64,000 bases of DNA from Sphingomonas sp. ERG5 (lineage in GTDB: Bacteria > Pseudomonadota > Alphaproteobacteria > Sphingomonadales > Sphingomonadaceae), in NCBI RefSeq assembly GCF_000803065.1, contig NZ_JSXI01000001.1, forward strand, positions 248,001-312,000, written 5' to 3'. Position numbers and translations under genes: made by a program. Every line of letters begins with the position of its first letter. Position 1 is the stretch's first letter. Positions 54,723 through 62,959 of the stretch are shown piece by piece. A model generated the notes under the pieces. The model did not search any database. It was not told where the DNA came from and saw only the letters and a program-made list of their open reading frames with translations.

Positions 54723-55397
54723 ATGAACCTGATGCAGCCCTTTACCGATCCGGCGGCGGTCGCACGCTATGCGACGGAAACGCCACGCAAGGTGCCCGGC
54801 TTTGCCGACCTGCAGCGCATGGCGATGGTGCTGCTGGCCGAGCATGCGCCACCGGCAGCGGACATTCTGGTCCTCGGCGCGGGCGGCGGCCTGGAACTGC
54901 ACGCATTCGCCGCGGCGCAACCGGCATGGCGCTTCCTCGGCATCGACCCCTCGGCCGAAATGCTCGATCTGGCGCGGCGCATGCTGGCGCCGGTCGGACC
55001 GCGCATCGAGTTGCTGCAAGGCTATATCGACGATGCTCCGCTGCGCCAGTTCGATGGCGCGACGTGCCTGCTGACCCTTCACTTCATGTCGAGCGACGAA
55101 CGGCTGCGTACGCTGCGGGAACTTCGCCGGCGGCTCAAACCGGGTGCATCGCTGGTCGTGGCACACCACAGCCGCCCGCCAGGCGGTGCGCTTCATCGCT
55201 GGCTGTCGCGCTCATTGGCCTTTGCCGGCGTCGCTGCCGATCCCGAACGCGCCGCCGCGTCCGCAACCGCGATGGCGGCGCATTTGCCCATCCTGTCGTC
55301 CGACAAAGACGAAGCGCTGCTCCGCGACGCCGGATTTTCCGATATCGAATTATTCTACGCCGGCTTCACCTTTCGCGGCTGGGTCGCCACGGCATGA
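54723..55397 (+). CDS. Class I SAM-dependent methyltransferase
   Basis: 224 residues; ATG 3 bp after the flavoprotein stop. SAM motif I ILVLGAGGGLELHAFAAAQP, motif II FLGIDPSAEMLDLARRML, then CLLTLHFMSSDERLRTLRELRRRLKPG. Substrate not predictable. The coupling to a CxxC disulfide oxidoreductase would suit S-methylation of a small-molecule thiol (inference). Confidence 0.88.
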   Translation: MNLMQPFTDPAAVARYATETPRKVPGFADLQRMAMVLLAEHAPPAADILVLGAGGGLELHAFAAAQPAWRFLGIDPSAEMLDLARRMLAPVGPRIELLQGYIDDAPLRQFDGATCLLTLHFMSSDERLRTLRELRRRLKPGASLVVAHHSRPPGGALHRWLSRSLAFAGVAADPERAAASATAMAAHLPILSSDKDEALLRDAGFSDIELFYAGFTFRGWVATA

Positions 55398-55448
55398 TCG
55401 CCGGCTTGCGCGAACCGCCGCGACGCCGCCCCGGAATCTGCGCCGGCA

Positions 55449-55913
55449 TCAATCGCGCACCGGGCATTCCGGGTTACCGGCGTTCGACCATTCATCGGCC
55501 TGAGTCACATCGCTGTGCGACCAGCGCTCGAATGCCTCGACATCCGCCGGGACCAGCGCCCATTGGCTGCGGCTGCATTGGCGCGTGAGCCGTCCGTCCT
55601 GCCCGAACGGGCAGTGCACCGCGACCGACGCGAAGAAGCCGACATCGCTGGTGGTGCCGCGAAAGATATAGTCGACCGCCCCGCCCGCCTCGATGCGGGA
55701 AGGCTTGCGATAATAGCAATGCTCGAAATGCCGCACGCCTTCCTCGACATGCTCGCGCGTGCTCCCGACCGGCGCCGAGAGGATATAGGCATCGAGCCCG
55801 TCCAGCGAGACATCGCCGATATAATTGGGCGCGACGAACATCAGCAGCAGCATGAGCGGGAATGCGAGATAGCGGTCGAACAAGCCTGGCTGCTCTTCGT
55901 TGCCGGTCTCCAT
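55449..55913 (-). CDS. Membrane-anchored small protein, unknown
   Basis: 154 residues with one N-terminal helix (AFPLMLLLMFVAPNYIG) and a short cytosolic leader. The outer part has Cys in HCYYRKP, VHCPFG, RQCSRSQ and PECPVRD. No domain recognised. Convergent with the methyltransferase, 51 bp apart. Confidence 0.6.
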   Translation of the reverse strand: METGNEEQPGLFDRYLAFPLMLLLMFVAPNYIGDVSLDGLDAYILSAPVGSTREHVEEGVRHFEHCYYRKPSRIEAGGAVDYIFRGTTSDVGFFASVAVHCPFGQDGRLTRQCSRSQWALVPADVEAFERWSHSDVTQADEWSNAGNPECPVRD

Positions 55914-56008
55914 GGCGCGCAGGATAGCAGGACAGGTTTAACAACTGCTTCAGGCCCGCGGCACGGACATGCGAATTCCGATGACGATATGCGCCCGCCC
56001 CTCTCGGG

Positions 56009-56950
56009 TCATGCGGGGCGGGGAACGAAGCCGGGCACGCCGGTTTCGACCACGGCGTTGAACCGGACCTCCGTCGCAATCTTGTCCCGCATCTCCTGCA
56101 ACGCCCCTTCCGGGAGCGAGGCGATCTCGAAATTTTCCCGGATATGGGCGGGGGTGGTCGATGTCGTGAGAAATGCAGTGCCTCGCTCCACCGCCCAGGC
56201 CAGCGCGATCTGAGCCGGCGTCTTGCCGGCCCGCCGCGCGATCGCCGCAATCACCGCGTCGTCGGTCACGCGCGGCGCCATTCCATGGCCCAGCGGTGCG
56301 AACGCCAGCATCACGATGCCATGCTGGCGGCAGAAATCGAGCAGCGCCCATTCGGGGAGATAGGGGTGTGACTCGACCTGCACCACGGCCGGCTTGATCC
56401 GCGCCACCGCGACGATTTCCTTCAGCGTCTCCAGGCGGATGTCCGACAAGCCGATGAACCGGCATTTGCCCGTATCGACCAGCCGCTCCATCGCCCGCCA
56501 TGTCTCCACCAGGGTCACGTCGGGATCATAGACCGGCTGGCCCAGCTCGTCCCGGGGATGCTGCTCGTCGCCGGGCGGAAAAGCGAACGGGGTGTGGATC
56601 AGATAGCAATCGAGATAGTCGAGCCGCAGCCGGCGCAAACTCCCCTCGATCGCGGGCCCAACGCGTTCCGGACGATGATTGTTGTTCCACAGCTTGGTCG
56701 TGACGAACAGGTCTTCGCGGCGCACCGTCCCGGCCGCCAATGCCGCCTCGATCGCGTCGCCGACAACGTCCTCATTGCCATAGAGCTCCGCGCAATCGAG
56801 ATGCCGGAAACCCATGTCCAGCGCAGCCCCAATGGCAAACCGCGCCGCAACGGGATCGGGGATCAGCGTGCCGAAACCGACCGCCGGGATCGTCGCCGGT
56901 CCGTGCGCCAGCGTCATCCTCGTATCGCGAAGCGAATTGGAAATAGACAT
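56009..56950 (-). CDS. Aldo/keto reductase
   Basis: 313 residues from ATG 56950 (AGGAG upstream). TIM-barrel AKR with MGFRHLDCAELYGNEDVVGDAI (catalytic Asp/Tyr), LFVTTKLWNNNHRPERV (Lys), LDYLDCYLIHTPFAF (His) and the NADPH-site VESHPYLPEWALLDFCRQHGI. It reduces carbonyls with NADPH. Divergent from a TetR gene across an operator-like direct repeat, which suggests an electrophile-responsive pair. Confidence 0.95.
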   Translation of the reverse strand: MSISNSLRDTRMTLAHGPATIPAVGFGTLIPDPVAARFAIGAALDMGFRHLDCAELYGNEDVVGDAIEAALAAGTVRREDLFVTTKLWNNNHRPERVGPAIEGSLRRLRLDYLDCYLIHTPFAFPPGDEQHPRDELGQPVYDPDVTLVETWRAMERLVDTGKCRFIGLSDIRLETLKEIVAVARIKPAVVQVESHPYLPEWALLDFCRQHGIVMLAFAPLGHGMAPRVTDDAVIAAIARRAGKTPAQIALAWAVERGTAFLTTSTTPAHIRENFEIASLPEGALQEMRDKIATEVRFNAVVETGVPGFVPRPA

Positions 56951-57035
56951 GCTCTTGCTCCTGGTTTCGGGACGATCGAGACAACGGCAGCCCGCGCCGA
57001 CACCAACAGGCTCAGGCGGCAGCCATGTCCATTGA

Positions 57036-57094
57036 ATTTTGTACAGTAATGGATAAATATGGTGGGCCGACATGGCCGTCAAGGATTTTGTACA
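57036..57094. promoter_or_regulatory. Direct-repeat operator (ATTTTGTACA x2) in the AKR-TetR divergent region
   Basis: ATTTTGTACA occurs at 57036-57045 and 57085-57094, 49 bp apart, each with a TGTACA palindromic core. The second lies just before the TetR GTG start, in place for autorepression; both lie between the divergent genes. Confidence 0.55.
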
Positions 57095-57096
57095 AA

Positions 57097-57717
57097 GTGG
57101 AACAAAAAGAAAATGACGTCGCGACGAAGCGCCGGGGGCGGCCACGCGCCTATGATCGCGAGACGGCACTTCGCCGCGCCACGGATGCTTTCTGGAGAAC
57201 CGGCTATTCCGGGACCTCTTTCGATGAGATCGCCGTTGCGGCGGGGATGAACCGCCCGAGCCTTCGTGCGGCGTTCGGCGACAAGCACGCGCTCTATCTC
57301 ATCGCGCTCAATGCCTATTGGGCCGATAAATTCGCCACGATGCACGACGCGCTCAGGGAGGGGACTCTCGATGCGGCCTTGATGCGCGCCTATGACGCGG
57401 CGCTCGCGCTCTATTTTGCCGGAGAGGGCTCGACGCGAAGCTGCTTCGTGGTCGGGACCGCACTGACCGAAGCCGTGGAAGATCCCGAAATCCGCCGCAT
57501 CGTGACGGCGGGATTGGCGACGCTTGATGCCGCTTTCGAAGCCAGGTTCCGGCTGGCGCGCGAAACGGGCGAACTACGAGAAGACGCCGATCCCGTGGCG
57601 CTTGCGATCCTGGCCTCCGCCACGATGCACAGCATCGCCGTCCGCGCCCGTGCCGGCGCCTCGCGCGACGCGCTCCGCACGCTGGCGCGCCAGGCCGTAC
57701 ACGTGATCTGCGGATGA
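57097..57717 (+). CDS. TetR-family transcriptional regulator
   Basis: 206 residues from GTG 57097, chosen because TetR proteins start just before RGRPRAYDRETALRRATDAFWRTGYSGTSFDEIAVAAG. The frame opens at 57025, and ATG 57049 is a possible longer start. HTH at about 32-51, then the ligand domain. The GTG lies next to the second TGTACA site. It overlaps mug by 4 bp and is divergent from the aldo/keto reductase it probably controls. Confidence 0.9.
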   Translation: MEQKENDVATKRRGRPRAYDRETALRRATDAFWRTGYSGTSFDEIAVAAGMNRPSLRAAFGDKHALYLIALNAYWADKFATMHDALREGTLDAALMRAYDAALALYFAGEGSTRSCFVVGTALTEAVEDPEIRRIVTAGLATLDAAFEARFRLARETGELREDADPVALAILASATMHSIAVRARAGASRDALRTLARQAVHVICG

Positions 57718-58292
57718 CCAGCCTGGACGGGAACAGGCCTCCCCTGCCCGGCCCGCCATTCCTCGATCCGCCACTCCCCGACATTCTGGCCGACCATCTC
57801 GCGATTCTGTTCTGCGGCATCAACCCCGGCATGATGGCGGCGGCGACCGGCCACCATTTTGCCGGGCGGGGCAACCGCTTCTGGCGCGTGCTCCATCTCG
57901 CCGGCTTCACGCCCGATCAGATCGCACCCGAACAGGATCGCACGATCCTCCGCTACGGCTATGGGCTGACCTCGGTGGTCGAGCGCCCCACGGCGCGAGC
58001 CGACCAGCTCTCCACGCGGGAATTCGCCACCGCAGCCGCGGGGTTCGAGCGCAAGATCGTGCGTTCCATGCCGCACTTTGTCGCCTTTCTCGGCAAGGCC
58101 GCCTATTCGGCGCTGGCCGACCGCCGCGACATTGCCTGGGGGCCGCAACCGGCCCTGATCGCCGCCGCCAGGGTCTGGGTCCTCCCCAATCCCAGCGGCA
58201 GGAATCGCGCATTCACGCTCGACCAGCTCGTCCACGCTTACCGCGCGCTGCATCAGGCGGCGTTTGAGCCTCGCCCCACGGTTACGCAATGA
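57714..58292 (+). CDS. mug: Mismatch-specific uracil/thymine DNA glycosylase (Mug)
   Basis: 192 residues; ATG overlaps the TetR stop (ATGA). Mug active-site motif LFCGINPGMMAAATGHHFAGRGNRFW at about 32-57 and the wedge VLPNPSGRNRAF at about 160-171. It removes uracil or ethenocytosine opposite guanine. Coupled to TetR in the same transcript, so it may be under electrophile stress control. Confidence 0.93.
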   Translation: MTSLDGNRPPLPGPPFLDPPLPDILADHLAILFCGINPGMMAAATGHHFAGRGNRFWRVLHLAGFTPDQIAPEQDRTILRYGYGLTSVVERPTARADQLSTREFATAAAGFERKIVRSMPHFVAFLGKAAYSALADRRDIAWGPQPALIAAARVWVLPNPSGRNRAFTLDQLVHAYRALHQAAFEPRPTVTQ

Positions 58293-58423
58293 ACACCGAC
58301 AGGAAATTGGCGCTGGATGGCCTAACCGTGCGCGCGCGGACGTCATGGCAACTGTGCATCCAGTACCGCGCTTTCGGGCAAGCGTAGCCTGCCCGAAAGC
58401 TGACATGGCCCGAAGGCCGCCGA

Positions 58424-59149
58424 CTACATGTCGGCGGCGGTGGGACGCACGATCACTTCATTGACGTCGACACCTTCGGGTTGCTCGAGCGCGTAGCGAA
58501 TGGCGCGGGCGATTGCGTCGGGATGAAGCGACTTCTTCCTCCAGACCCCAAGATTGGCCGCCACCTGCGGGTCGGAGATATCATTGCCCAGCTCCGTAGC
58601 GACGACGCCGGGGGAAATGATCGTGGCCCGGATGTCGTCATGCTCCTGCCGCAGCCCCTCGGTGATCGCCCAGACAGCATATTTGGTCCCGCAATATACC
58701 GCCGCCGACGGGACGACGATGTGCGCGCCGACTGACGCGACATTGACGATGTGCCCCGCCTGTTGCGCCACGAACCGCGGGAGCACGGCGGCAATGCCAT
58801 TCAGGACGCCGTGGATGTTGACGTCGATCATCTTGGTCCATTCGTCGCGCTTCACCGCCGCGAGCGGCGACAGCGGCATGACGCCTGCATTGTTGATCAA
58901 CGCATCGATACGCCCGAACCGCGCCTCGGCGGCATCGGCAAAGGCGTCGAAGCTGGCCGCATCGGTCACATCGAGTTCGCGCCACGCGATCTGTGGCCCG
59001 AATTCCTTTGCCAGCGCCTCCAGCCCGTCGGTCCGGCGCGCGCCGATGAACAGGTTCGCGCCCGCCTTGGCCAGTTCGCGGACGGTCGCTTCGCCGATGC
59101 CGCTCGAAGCGCCGGTGATGAGGATGGTCTTGTCGATAACGCCGGTCAT
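58424..59149 (-). CDS. Short-chain dehydrogenase/reductase (SDR)
   Basis: 241 residues from ATG 59149 (the frame is open to 59641, antisense to the AraC gene). Classical SDR: ILITGASSGIGEATVRELAKAG, DVTDAASF, NNAGVMPLSPL, Ser in VNVASVGAH and catalytic YxxxK in YCGTKYAV. NADPH-type carbonyl reductase of the YdfG/DltE-like group. Divergent from an AraC regulator, a very common pairing. Confidence 0.95.
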   Translation of the reverse strand: MTGVIDKTILITGASSGIGEATVRELAKAGANLFIGARRTDGLEALAKEFGPQIAWRELDVTDAASFDAFADAAEARFGRIDALINNAGVMPLSPLAAVKRDEWTKMIDVNIHGVLNGIAAVLPRFVAQQAGHIVNVASVGAHIVVPSAAVYCGTKYAVWAITEGLRQEHDDIRATIISPGVVATELGNDISDPQVAANLGVWRKKSLHPDAIARAIRYALEQPEGVDVNEVIVRPTAADM

Positions 59150-59293
59150 GATCGTTCCTTCTTTCTGGGTGTGGCCCGAAATGGCGTAAGCGAGGCCCCG
59201 ATCGTTAGAGCTATCGCCCGAAGGATTTGCACGATCCTCCGAACCTGGCGCCGGCGGCTTGCCGCGTTCGATGCCGCGTGGGACACAGGTCGC

Positions 59294-60193
59294 GTGGAAA
59301 GAATCGCAGAACTGGCCGCGCTCATCACGCGGCATGCCCCGGAATCGGGCATGATCGGCACGGCGGTGCAGCGGCTGTCGCTTATTCGGGCGAATCGACC
59401 GACCGAGCCTGTCCCATCGGTTTACGAAGCATCGCTTTGTCTGATTGCCCAGGGATCGAAGCGCGTTTCGATTGGAGATCACAGCCTGGTCTATGACGCT
59501 TCGCGCTATCTGCTGGTCTCGGTCGACTTGCCACTGGTCGGGCACGTCATCGACGCGAGTTCGGCCGAACCCTATCTCTGCTGCAAGATCGACCTCGATC
59601 AGGCGGCGCTGGCTGACCTTATCATCGCCACGAGTGGCCACCTGTCACGGCCGGCGGACTTGCCGGCGCTGGCGGTATATCCCGGCGATCCGGATCTCGT
59701 GGATGCCGCCTGCCGGCTGGTGAAGCTGCTGGACCAACCCGAGAATATTCCGACGCTCGCACCGTTGATCGAGCGCGAGATTCTGTATCGGCTACTGACC
59801 GGACCGCACGGCCCGATGCTGCGACACATGGCGGTCGCGAACAGCCATCTCAACCAGGTCAGCCGCGCCATCGCAAAGATCCGCGGCGGTTTTCACGAAC
59901 GGCTCCGCATTGACGACATCGCCGCGGCGGCCGGGATGAGTCCCTCATCGCTGCACGAGCATTTCAAAACCGTCACCCGCATGACGCCGCTGGAATATCA
60001 GAAGCAGCTTCGCCTGCAGGAGGCACGACGGCTGATGCTGGCGGAGGGCGCCAGCGCCGGAACAGCCGGCTTTGCGGTCGGCTATGACAGCCCTTCGCAA
60101 TTCAGCCGGGAGTATCGCCGCCTGTTCGGCGCGCCGCCACGCCGGGACATCGAGCGCCTGCAAATGGCCACGGACTATATGGCGGTGATTTAG
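59294..60193 (+). CDS. AraC-family regulator with AraC_N domain
   Basis: 299 residues. The GTG at 59294 (VERIAELAALITRHAPESG) is chosen because AraC_N proteins begin there; the upstream frame is antisense to the SDR gene. N-terminal sensor: TEPVPSVYEASLCLIAQGSKRVSIGDHSLVYDASRYLLVS. C-terminal double HTH: LRIDDIAAAAGMSPSSLHEHFK and TAGFAVGYDSPSQFSREYRRLFG. Likely controls the divergent SDR. Confidence 0.9.
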   Translation: MERIAELAALITRHAPESGMIGTAVQRLSLIRANRPTEPVPSVYEASLCLIAQGSKRVSIGDHSLVYDASRYLLVSVDLPLVGHVIDASSAEPYLCCKIDLDQAALADLIIATSGHLSRPADLPALAVYPGDPDLVDAACRLVKLLDQPENIPTLAPLIEREILYRLLTGPHGPMLRHMAVANSHLNQVSRAIAKIRGGFHERLRIDDIAAAAGMSPSSLHEHFKTVTRMTPLEYQKQLRLQEARRLMLAEGASAGTAGFAVGYDSPSQFSREYRRLFGAPPRRDIERLQMATDYMAVI

Positions 60194-60259
60194 ACCTCAT
60201 ACCCGATTGGGGTGAGCCCTGCGCGACGCGTGCCGGGATACCCAGCCCATGCCCGCCCC

Positions 60260-60560
60260 GATTCAATCCCGGCTCAGGCCATGCCACCCACACCCGCGAA
60301 CGCGACCCTGACCGGTCTCGATTCTGCTCTTTCTCATCTGTGAAAAAAATCGAACCAGCCGGCGCCCGTTCCCGGCTGAACAGGGCCTGTTTCGCCACCT
60401 GTTATCACCTGTTTTCGCACCTGTTATTGCATAACAGGTGGAATGGGGTCATCTAATTGAAAAGACAACATAAATTCTACGCCGATTGCCAACTTTACAG
60501 CCCAAAAAAATCATGCCGCAAAAACAGGTGAAACAGGCGCGATCTACCGGGGAATCCCAC
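60260..60560. repeat. CTGTT-word structured repeat element, copy A (CACCTGTT type)
   Basis: Leader shared with copy C (ACCCGCGAACGCGACCCTGA, then GAACCAGCCGGC). Then AACAGGGCCTGTT (60379-60391, palindrome), three CACCTGTT words, and the palindrome ACCTGTTAT-TGC-ATAACAGGT (60419-60439). A spacer with AATTGAAAAGACAACATAAA follows. The tail is AAAAAAATCATGCCGCAAAA followed by ACAGGTGAAACAGG, which repeats the complementary word. Confidence 0.85.
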
Positions 60561-60585
60561 CCGTCCAGGGGCTGGAATGTTGGAA

Positions 60586-60815
60586 ATCCGCGGCTGCTGT
60601 TTCGCGCCATGACGACGCTGTTCCGCATGCTGTTTCGTGCTGTTTTCATGCTGTTTTCATGCTGTTTTCATGCTGTTATTCAATAACAGCATGAAGGGGC
60701 ATCAAGCCATTGAGCGACAAGCGGAAATTTGGGCGAAATTTCCAACTTAACAGCATGGAAAAAATTCACGCCGAAATAACAGCATAAACAGCACGACATG
60801 TTGGATCTCGCGAAC
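60586..60815. repeat. CTGTT-word structured repeat element, copy B (CATGCTGTT type)
   Basis: At least four tandem CATGCTGTTTT-type words run from about 60625 into the palindrome CATGCTGTTATT-C-AATAACAGCATG (60669-60693). The spacer contains GGAAATTT-GGGCG-AAATTTCC (60723-60743), a second hairpin. The tail reads TTAACAGCATGGAAAAAATT, CACGCCGAAATAACAGCAT, AAACAGCAC. Same skeleton as copy A, but every word is CATGC instead of CACC, and the complement is changed to match. Confidence 0.85.
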
Positions 60816-61138
60816 GCCCCGTCATCACCTTCCGCGACCGGTTGACCACAAGCCGGAATAGCCGCCCATCTCGTCAATCGCCCCCCGGCCGCCACGTCAT
60901 CGCCATCCGGGCGAGCCAGGCGTCGTGATTGCACGGAATATGAGCATGAGAATGGCCTGCCCCCTGCTCCCAGGAAGCATTTTCACAACAATACCGGAAC
61001 TCCCTTCGAGTCGAATGCCCAGTACAGCCAAATTGGTGTGAATTCTATATTACACCGACGATCAATATTGGCTCCAATTTGGTGTAGATTGCTCAAATCA
61101 GGCACCAAAAACGATCGAATCTCCGTTTTCAACGGCAT

Positions 61139-61169
61139 TTGATTCTGCCATTTATTTGTCCGCTACTAT
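61139..61169 (+). promoter_or_regulatory. Possible sigma-70 promoter of the small secreted gene
   Basis: TTGATT and TACTAT with a 19-nt spacer, 24 bp before the start codon. The spacing is long, so this is tentative. Confidence 0.3.
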
Positions 61170-61192
61170 AGCGCAACTGGAGGATTTCTATC

Positions 61193-61621
61193 ATGAAGAC
61201 TTTATCTGTCGTCGCCGGGATTGTTGGCTTGCTGTCGAGTGCGCCTGCGTTCGCCTCGTCCGTGTCGATGACGTTTCAGAATGTCGGGACGGCCACGATG
61301 GTGCCGGCCGGGGTCAATGCCTGCGGGGTCTTCGCACCGACGCCGGCGAATATTCTGGCCGGCGCGACGTCGCCCACGTCCAGCACCAATTGCGGCACGA
61401 CCTCGGCGTCGCATGTGACCTACAAGATCGGCACGAAGCAGTGCGTGTTCCACATCTCGACCATCTATACGCCGGCCAATCCGCTGACCGGCGCATCGGC
61501 TTATTGGACCCCGAACGCCTCAACCACCGCAAGCGGCAGCGCGACCTGCAAGGTCGTCAGCCAGGATATCTCGCAGATATTCATCAACGGCAATTTCGCG
61601 GCGGTCTTCTCGATGAAGTAA
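61193..61621 (+). CDS. Small secreted four-cysteine protein
   Basis: 142 residues, ATG with GGAGG site. Signal peptide MKTLSVVAGIVGLLSSAPAFA. Mature part Thr/Ala/Ser-rich, with Cys in NACGVFA, TNCGTTS, KQCVFHI and ATCKVVS. Third member of a group of small all-beta secreted proteins in this window (with 25470 and 48713). Family not recognised. A hairpin follows the stop codon. Confidence 0.7.
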   Translation: MKTLSVVAGIVGLLSSAPAFASSVSMTFQNVGTATMVPAGVNACGVFAPTPANILAGATSPTSSTNCGTTSASHVTYKIGTKQCVFHISTIYTPANPLTGASAYWTPNASTTASGSATCKVVSQDISQIFINGNFAAVFSMK

Positions 61622-61625
61622 GCAG

Positions 61626-61653
61626 AATGGGGCGTGCCGCGGTACGCCCCATT
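61626..61653 (+). terminator. Hairpin after the small secreted gene
   Basis: AATGGGGCGT / ACGCCCCATT, a 10-bp perfect stem with an 8-nt loop, 4 bp after the stop codon. Followed by a C/T-rich but not pure T tract. Confidence 0.6.
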
Positions 61654-61728
61654 CACCTCTCCTTTATCAGATCGGCTTAGGAAGCTGTTCCCGTAACTGC
61701 CTGCAGGACAAGTGAAACTGGGGGATTT

Positions 61729-62403
61729 ATGAGTATTTCAACGACTGGCGTCGGATCCCATCGCCCGGGCGTCATGCCAGGCATGACGACCGCCAGATCA
61801 ACCGCGCAGGTGGCGACGCCGTCCAGAACCGCCGGCTCGACGCCTGCGTCTGTACGAGATGGCGGGGATGTGGTGCAAATCTCCGATGCCGCCAGAGCGG
61901 CTGCGGCGGCATTGCAAAAACCCAGCCCGGCGGACAACGCAATCACGGCCCGAAGCAAGCTGGACGCACTGTATGCGGACGCCGGGTCGGACGGCACATT
62001 CATCACCTTCGACACCGCCAAGGGCGGTCGCCAGCTCGACATGAGCGCGCTCAGCGACGATGAACTGGCCGCGATCGCCGTCGATCATGGCGGCGCCTTC
62101 TCGCAGGACGAATCGAACGACGCGGGCGGCTGGCTCAACCTGCGCCTGGCCAAAACCCTGCAACCGTTCCAGAACGCCACGATGAGTGGCGATCGCCGGG
62201 CGCACGCGATGACGCTGAACGCGCTCTACGATAATGCCAGCCAGGATGTGCGCGACGCGCTTGGCTGGACGCCCGCCATGCGTAGCGAGGGTGACACTCT
62301 GCTGAGTGGCGACGTCAGGCACCTGGGCACGCTGGATTGGTCGCCGATCTTCACCAATCTTCGCGAAGCCTCGAACAATGGCGGCATGACCTATCGGGGC
62401 TGA
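61729..62403 (+). CDS. Hypothetical cytosolic protein
   Basis: 224 residues, no signal peptide. The N-terminal 45 residues are low-complexity (Thr/Ser/Gly/Pro), followed by DVVQISDAARAAAAAL, a pattern seen at the head of flagellar-type and related proteins. The C-terminal part has FITFDTAKGGRQLDMSALSDDELAAIAVDHGGAFS and looks folded and conserved in sphingomonads, but I cannot name it. It lies between repeat copies B and C. Confidence 0.55.
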   Translation: MSISTTGVGSHRPGVMPGMTTARSTAQVATPSRTAGSTPASVRDGGDVVQISDAARAAAAALQKPSPADNAITARSKLDALYADAGSDGTFITFDTAKGGRQLDMSALSDDELAAIAVDHGGAFSQDESNDAGGWLNLRLAKTLQPFQNATMSGDRRAHAMTLNALYDNASQDVRDALGWTPAMRSEGDTLLSGDVRHLGTLDWSPIFTNLREASNNGGMTYRG

Positions 62404-62959
62404 GCGGTCCTGTCAGGCCCGATACGCCTGCGGGGCTTTCAACAGCGACGTAATGGTCAAGCAAACCCTGTAGGGTGACGGGCTCGACCTGCCGTCACCG
62501 ATGATACCCGAATGAAAGCAATTGGCGGGATGGCGACTGGCATCGATCCGCTCGAAGCCGGAGCGCCGGCAACTCGTCGAGTGTAAACCGCGTGAACCCA
62601 AATTCGGCGTCGGTTCAACCTCGGCCCAAGCCATGCCGCCCGCGCTCGCGAACGCGCCCCTGACCGGCCCGATCCCGCTCTTTCTCATTTGTGAAAACCG
62701 AACCAGCCGGCAGCCTGTTCCCGCCCGAACAGGGCCTGTTTCGCCACCTGTTATCACCTGTTTTCCCACCTGTTATTAATTAGCAGGTGAAATAAACCCA
62801 TCTCATTGAAAGATAATCATAAATTCTGCACTGACTACAAGCTTGACGGCCTCGAAAAAATCATGCGGCGAAAAACAGGTAAAACAGCGCGAAACGCTGG
62901 ATATCGACAGGCGGCCATCGTCATCTGTCACGCGGCTTGAACGGCACGTCCGGCCGTCC
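62404..62959. other. Intergenic region holding repeat copy C
   Basis: 556 bp without a convincing gene. Most of it is the third copy of the structured element (62610-62910). A short ORF at 62522-62779 is a translation of the repeat leader. Confidence 0.7.
62610..62910. repeat. CTGTT-word structured repeat element, copy C (CACCTGTT type)
   Basis: Same leader as copy A (CGAACGCGCCCCTGACCGGC, CTCTTTCTCATTTGTGAAAA) and the same AACAGGGCCTGTT palindrome (62728-62740). Three CACCTGTT words lead into CACCTGTTATT-AATTAGCAGGTG, whose right arm has drifted. Tail: GAAAAAATCATGCGGCGAAA, AACAGGTAAAACAGC. Closest relative is copy A, about 2.35 kb away. Confidence 0.85.

Larger units (their letters stand above)
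60194..61192. other. Intergenic kilobase holding two structured repeat elements
   Basis: 999 bp with no convincing gene. It carries element copies A (60260-60560) and B (60586-60815). A shorter AT-rich stretch follows at 61025-61092 with two AATTGGTGT-like sites and ATTACACC between them, then the promoter of the next gene (TTGATT 61139, TACTAT 61164). Small ORFs over the repeats (e.g. 60449-60649) are repeat translations. Confidence 0.7.

Noticed and set aside
58751..59293. Upstream extension of the AraC gene
   Set aside because: Antisense to the SDR gene; AraC_N homology begins at GTG 59294.
60449..60686. Small ORFs over repeat copies A and B
   Set aside because: They translate the tandem CTGTT words and palindromes on both strands; no ribosome site or conserved protein.
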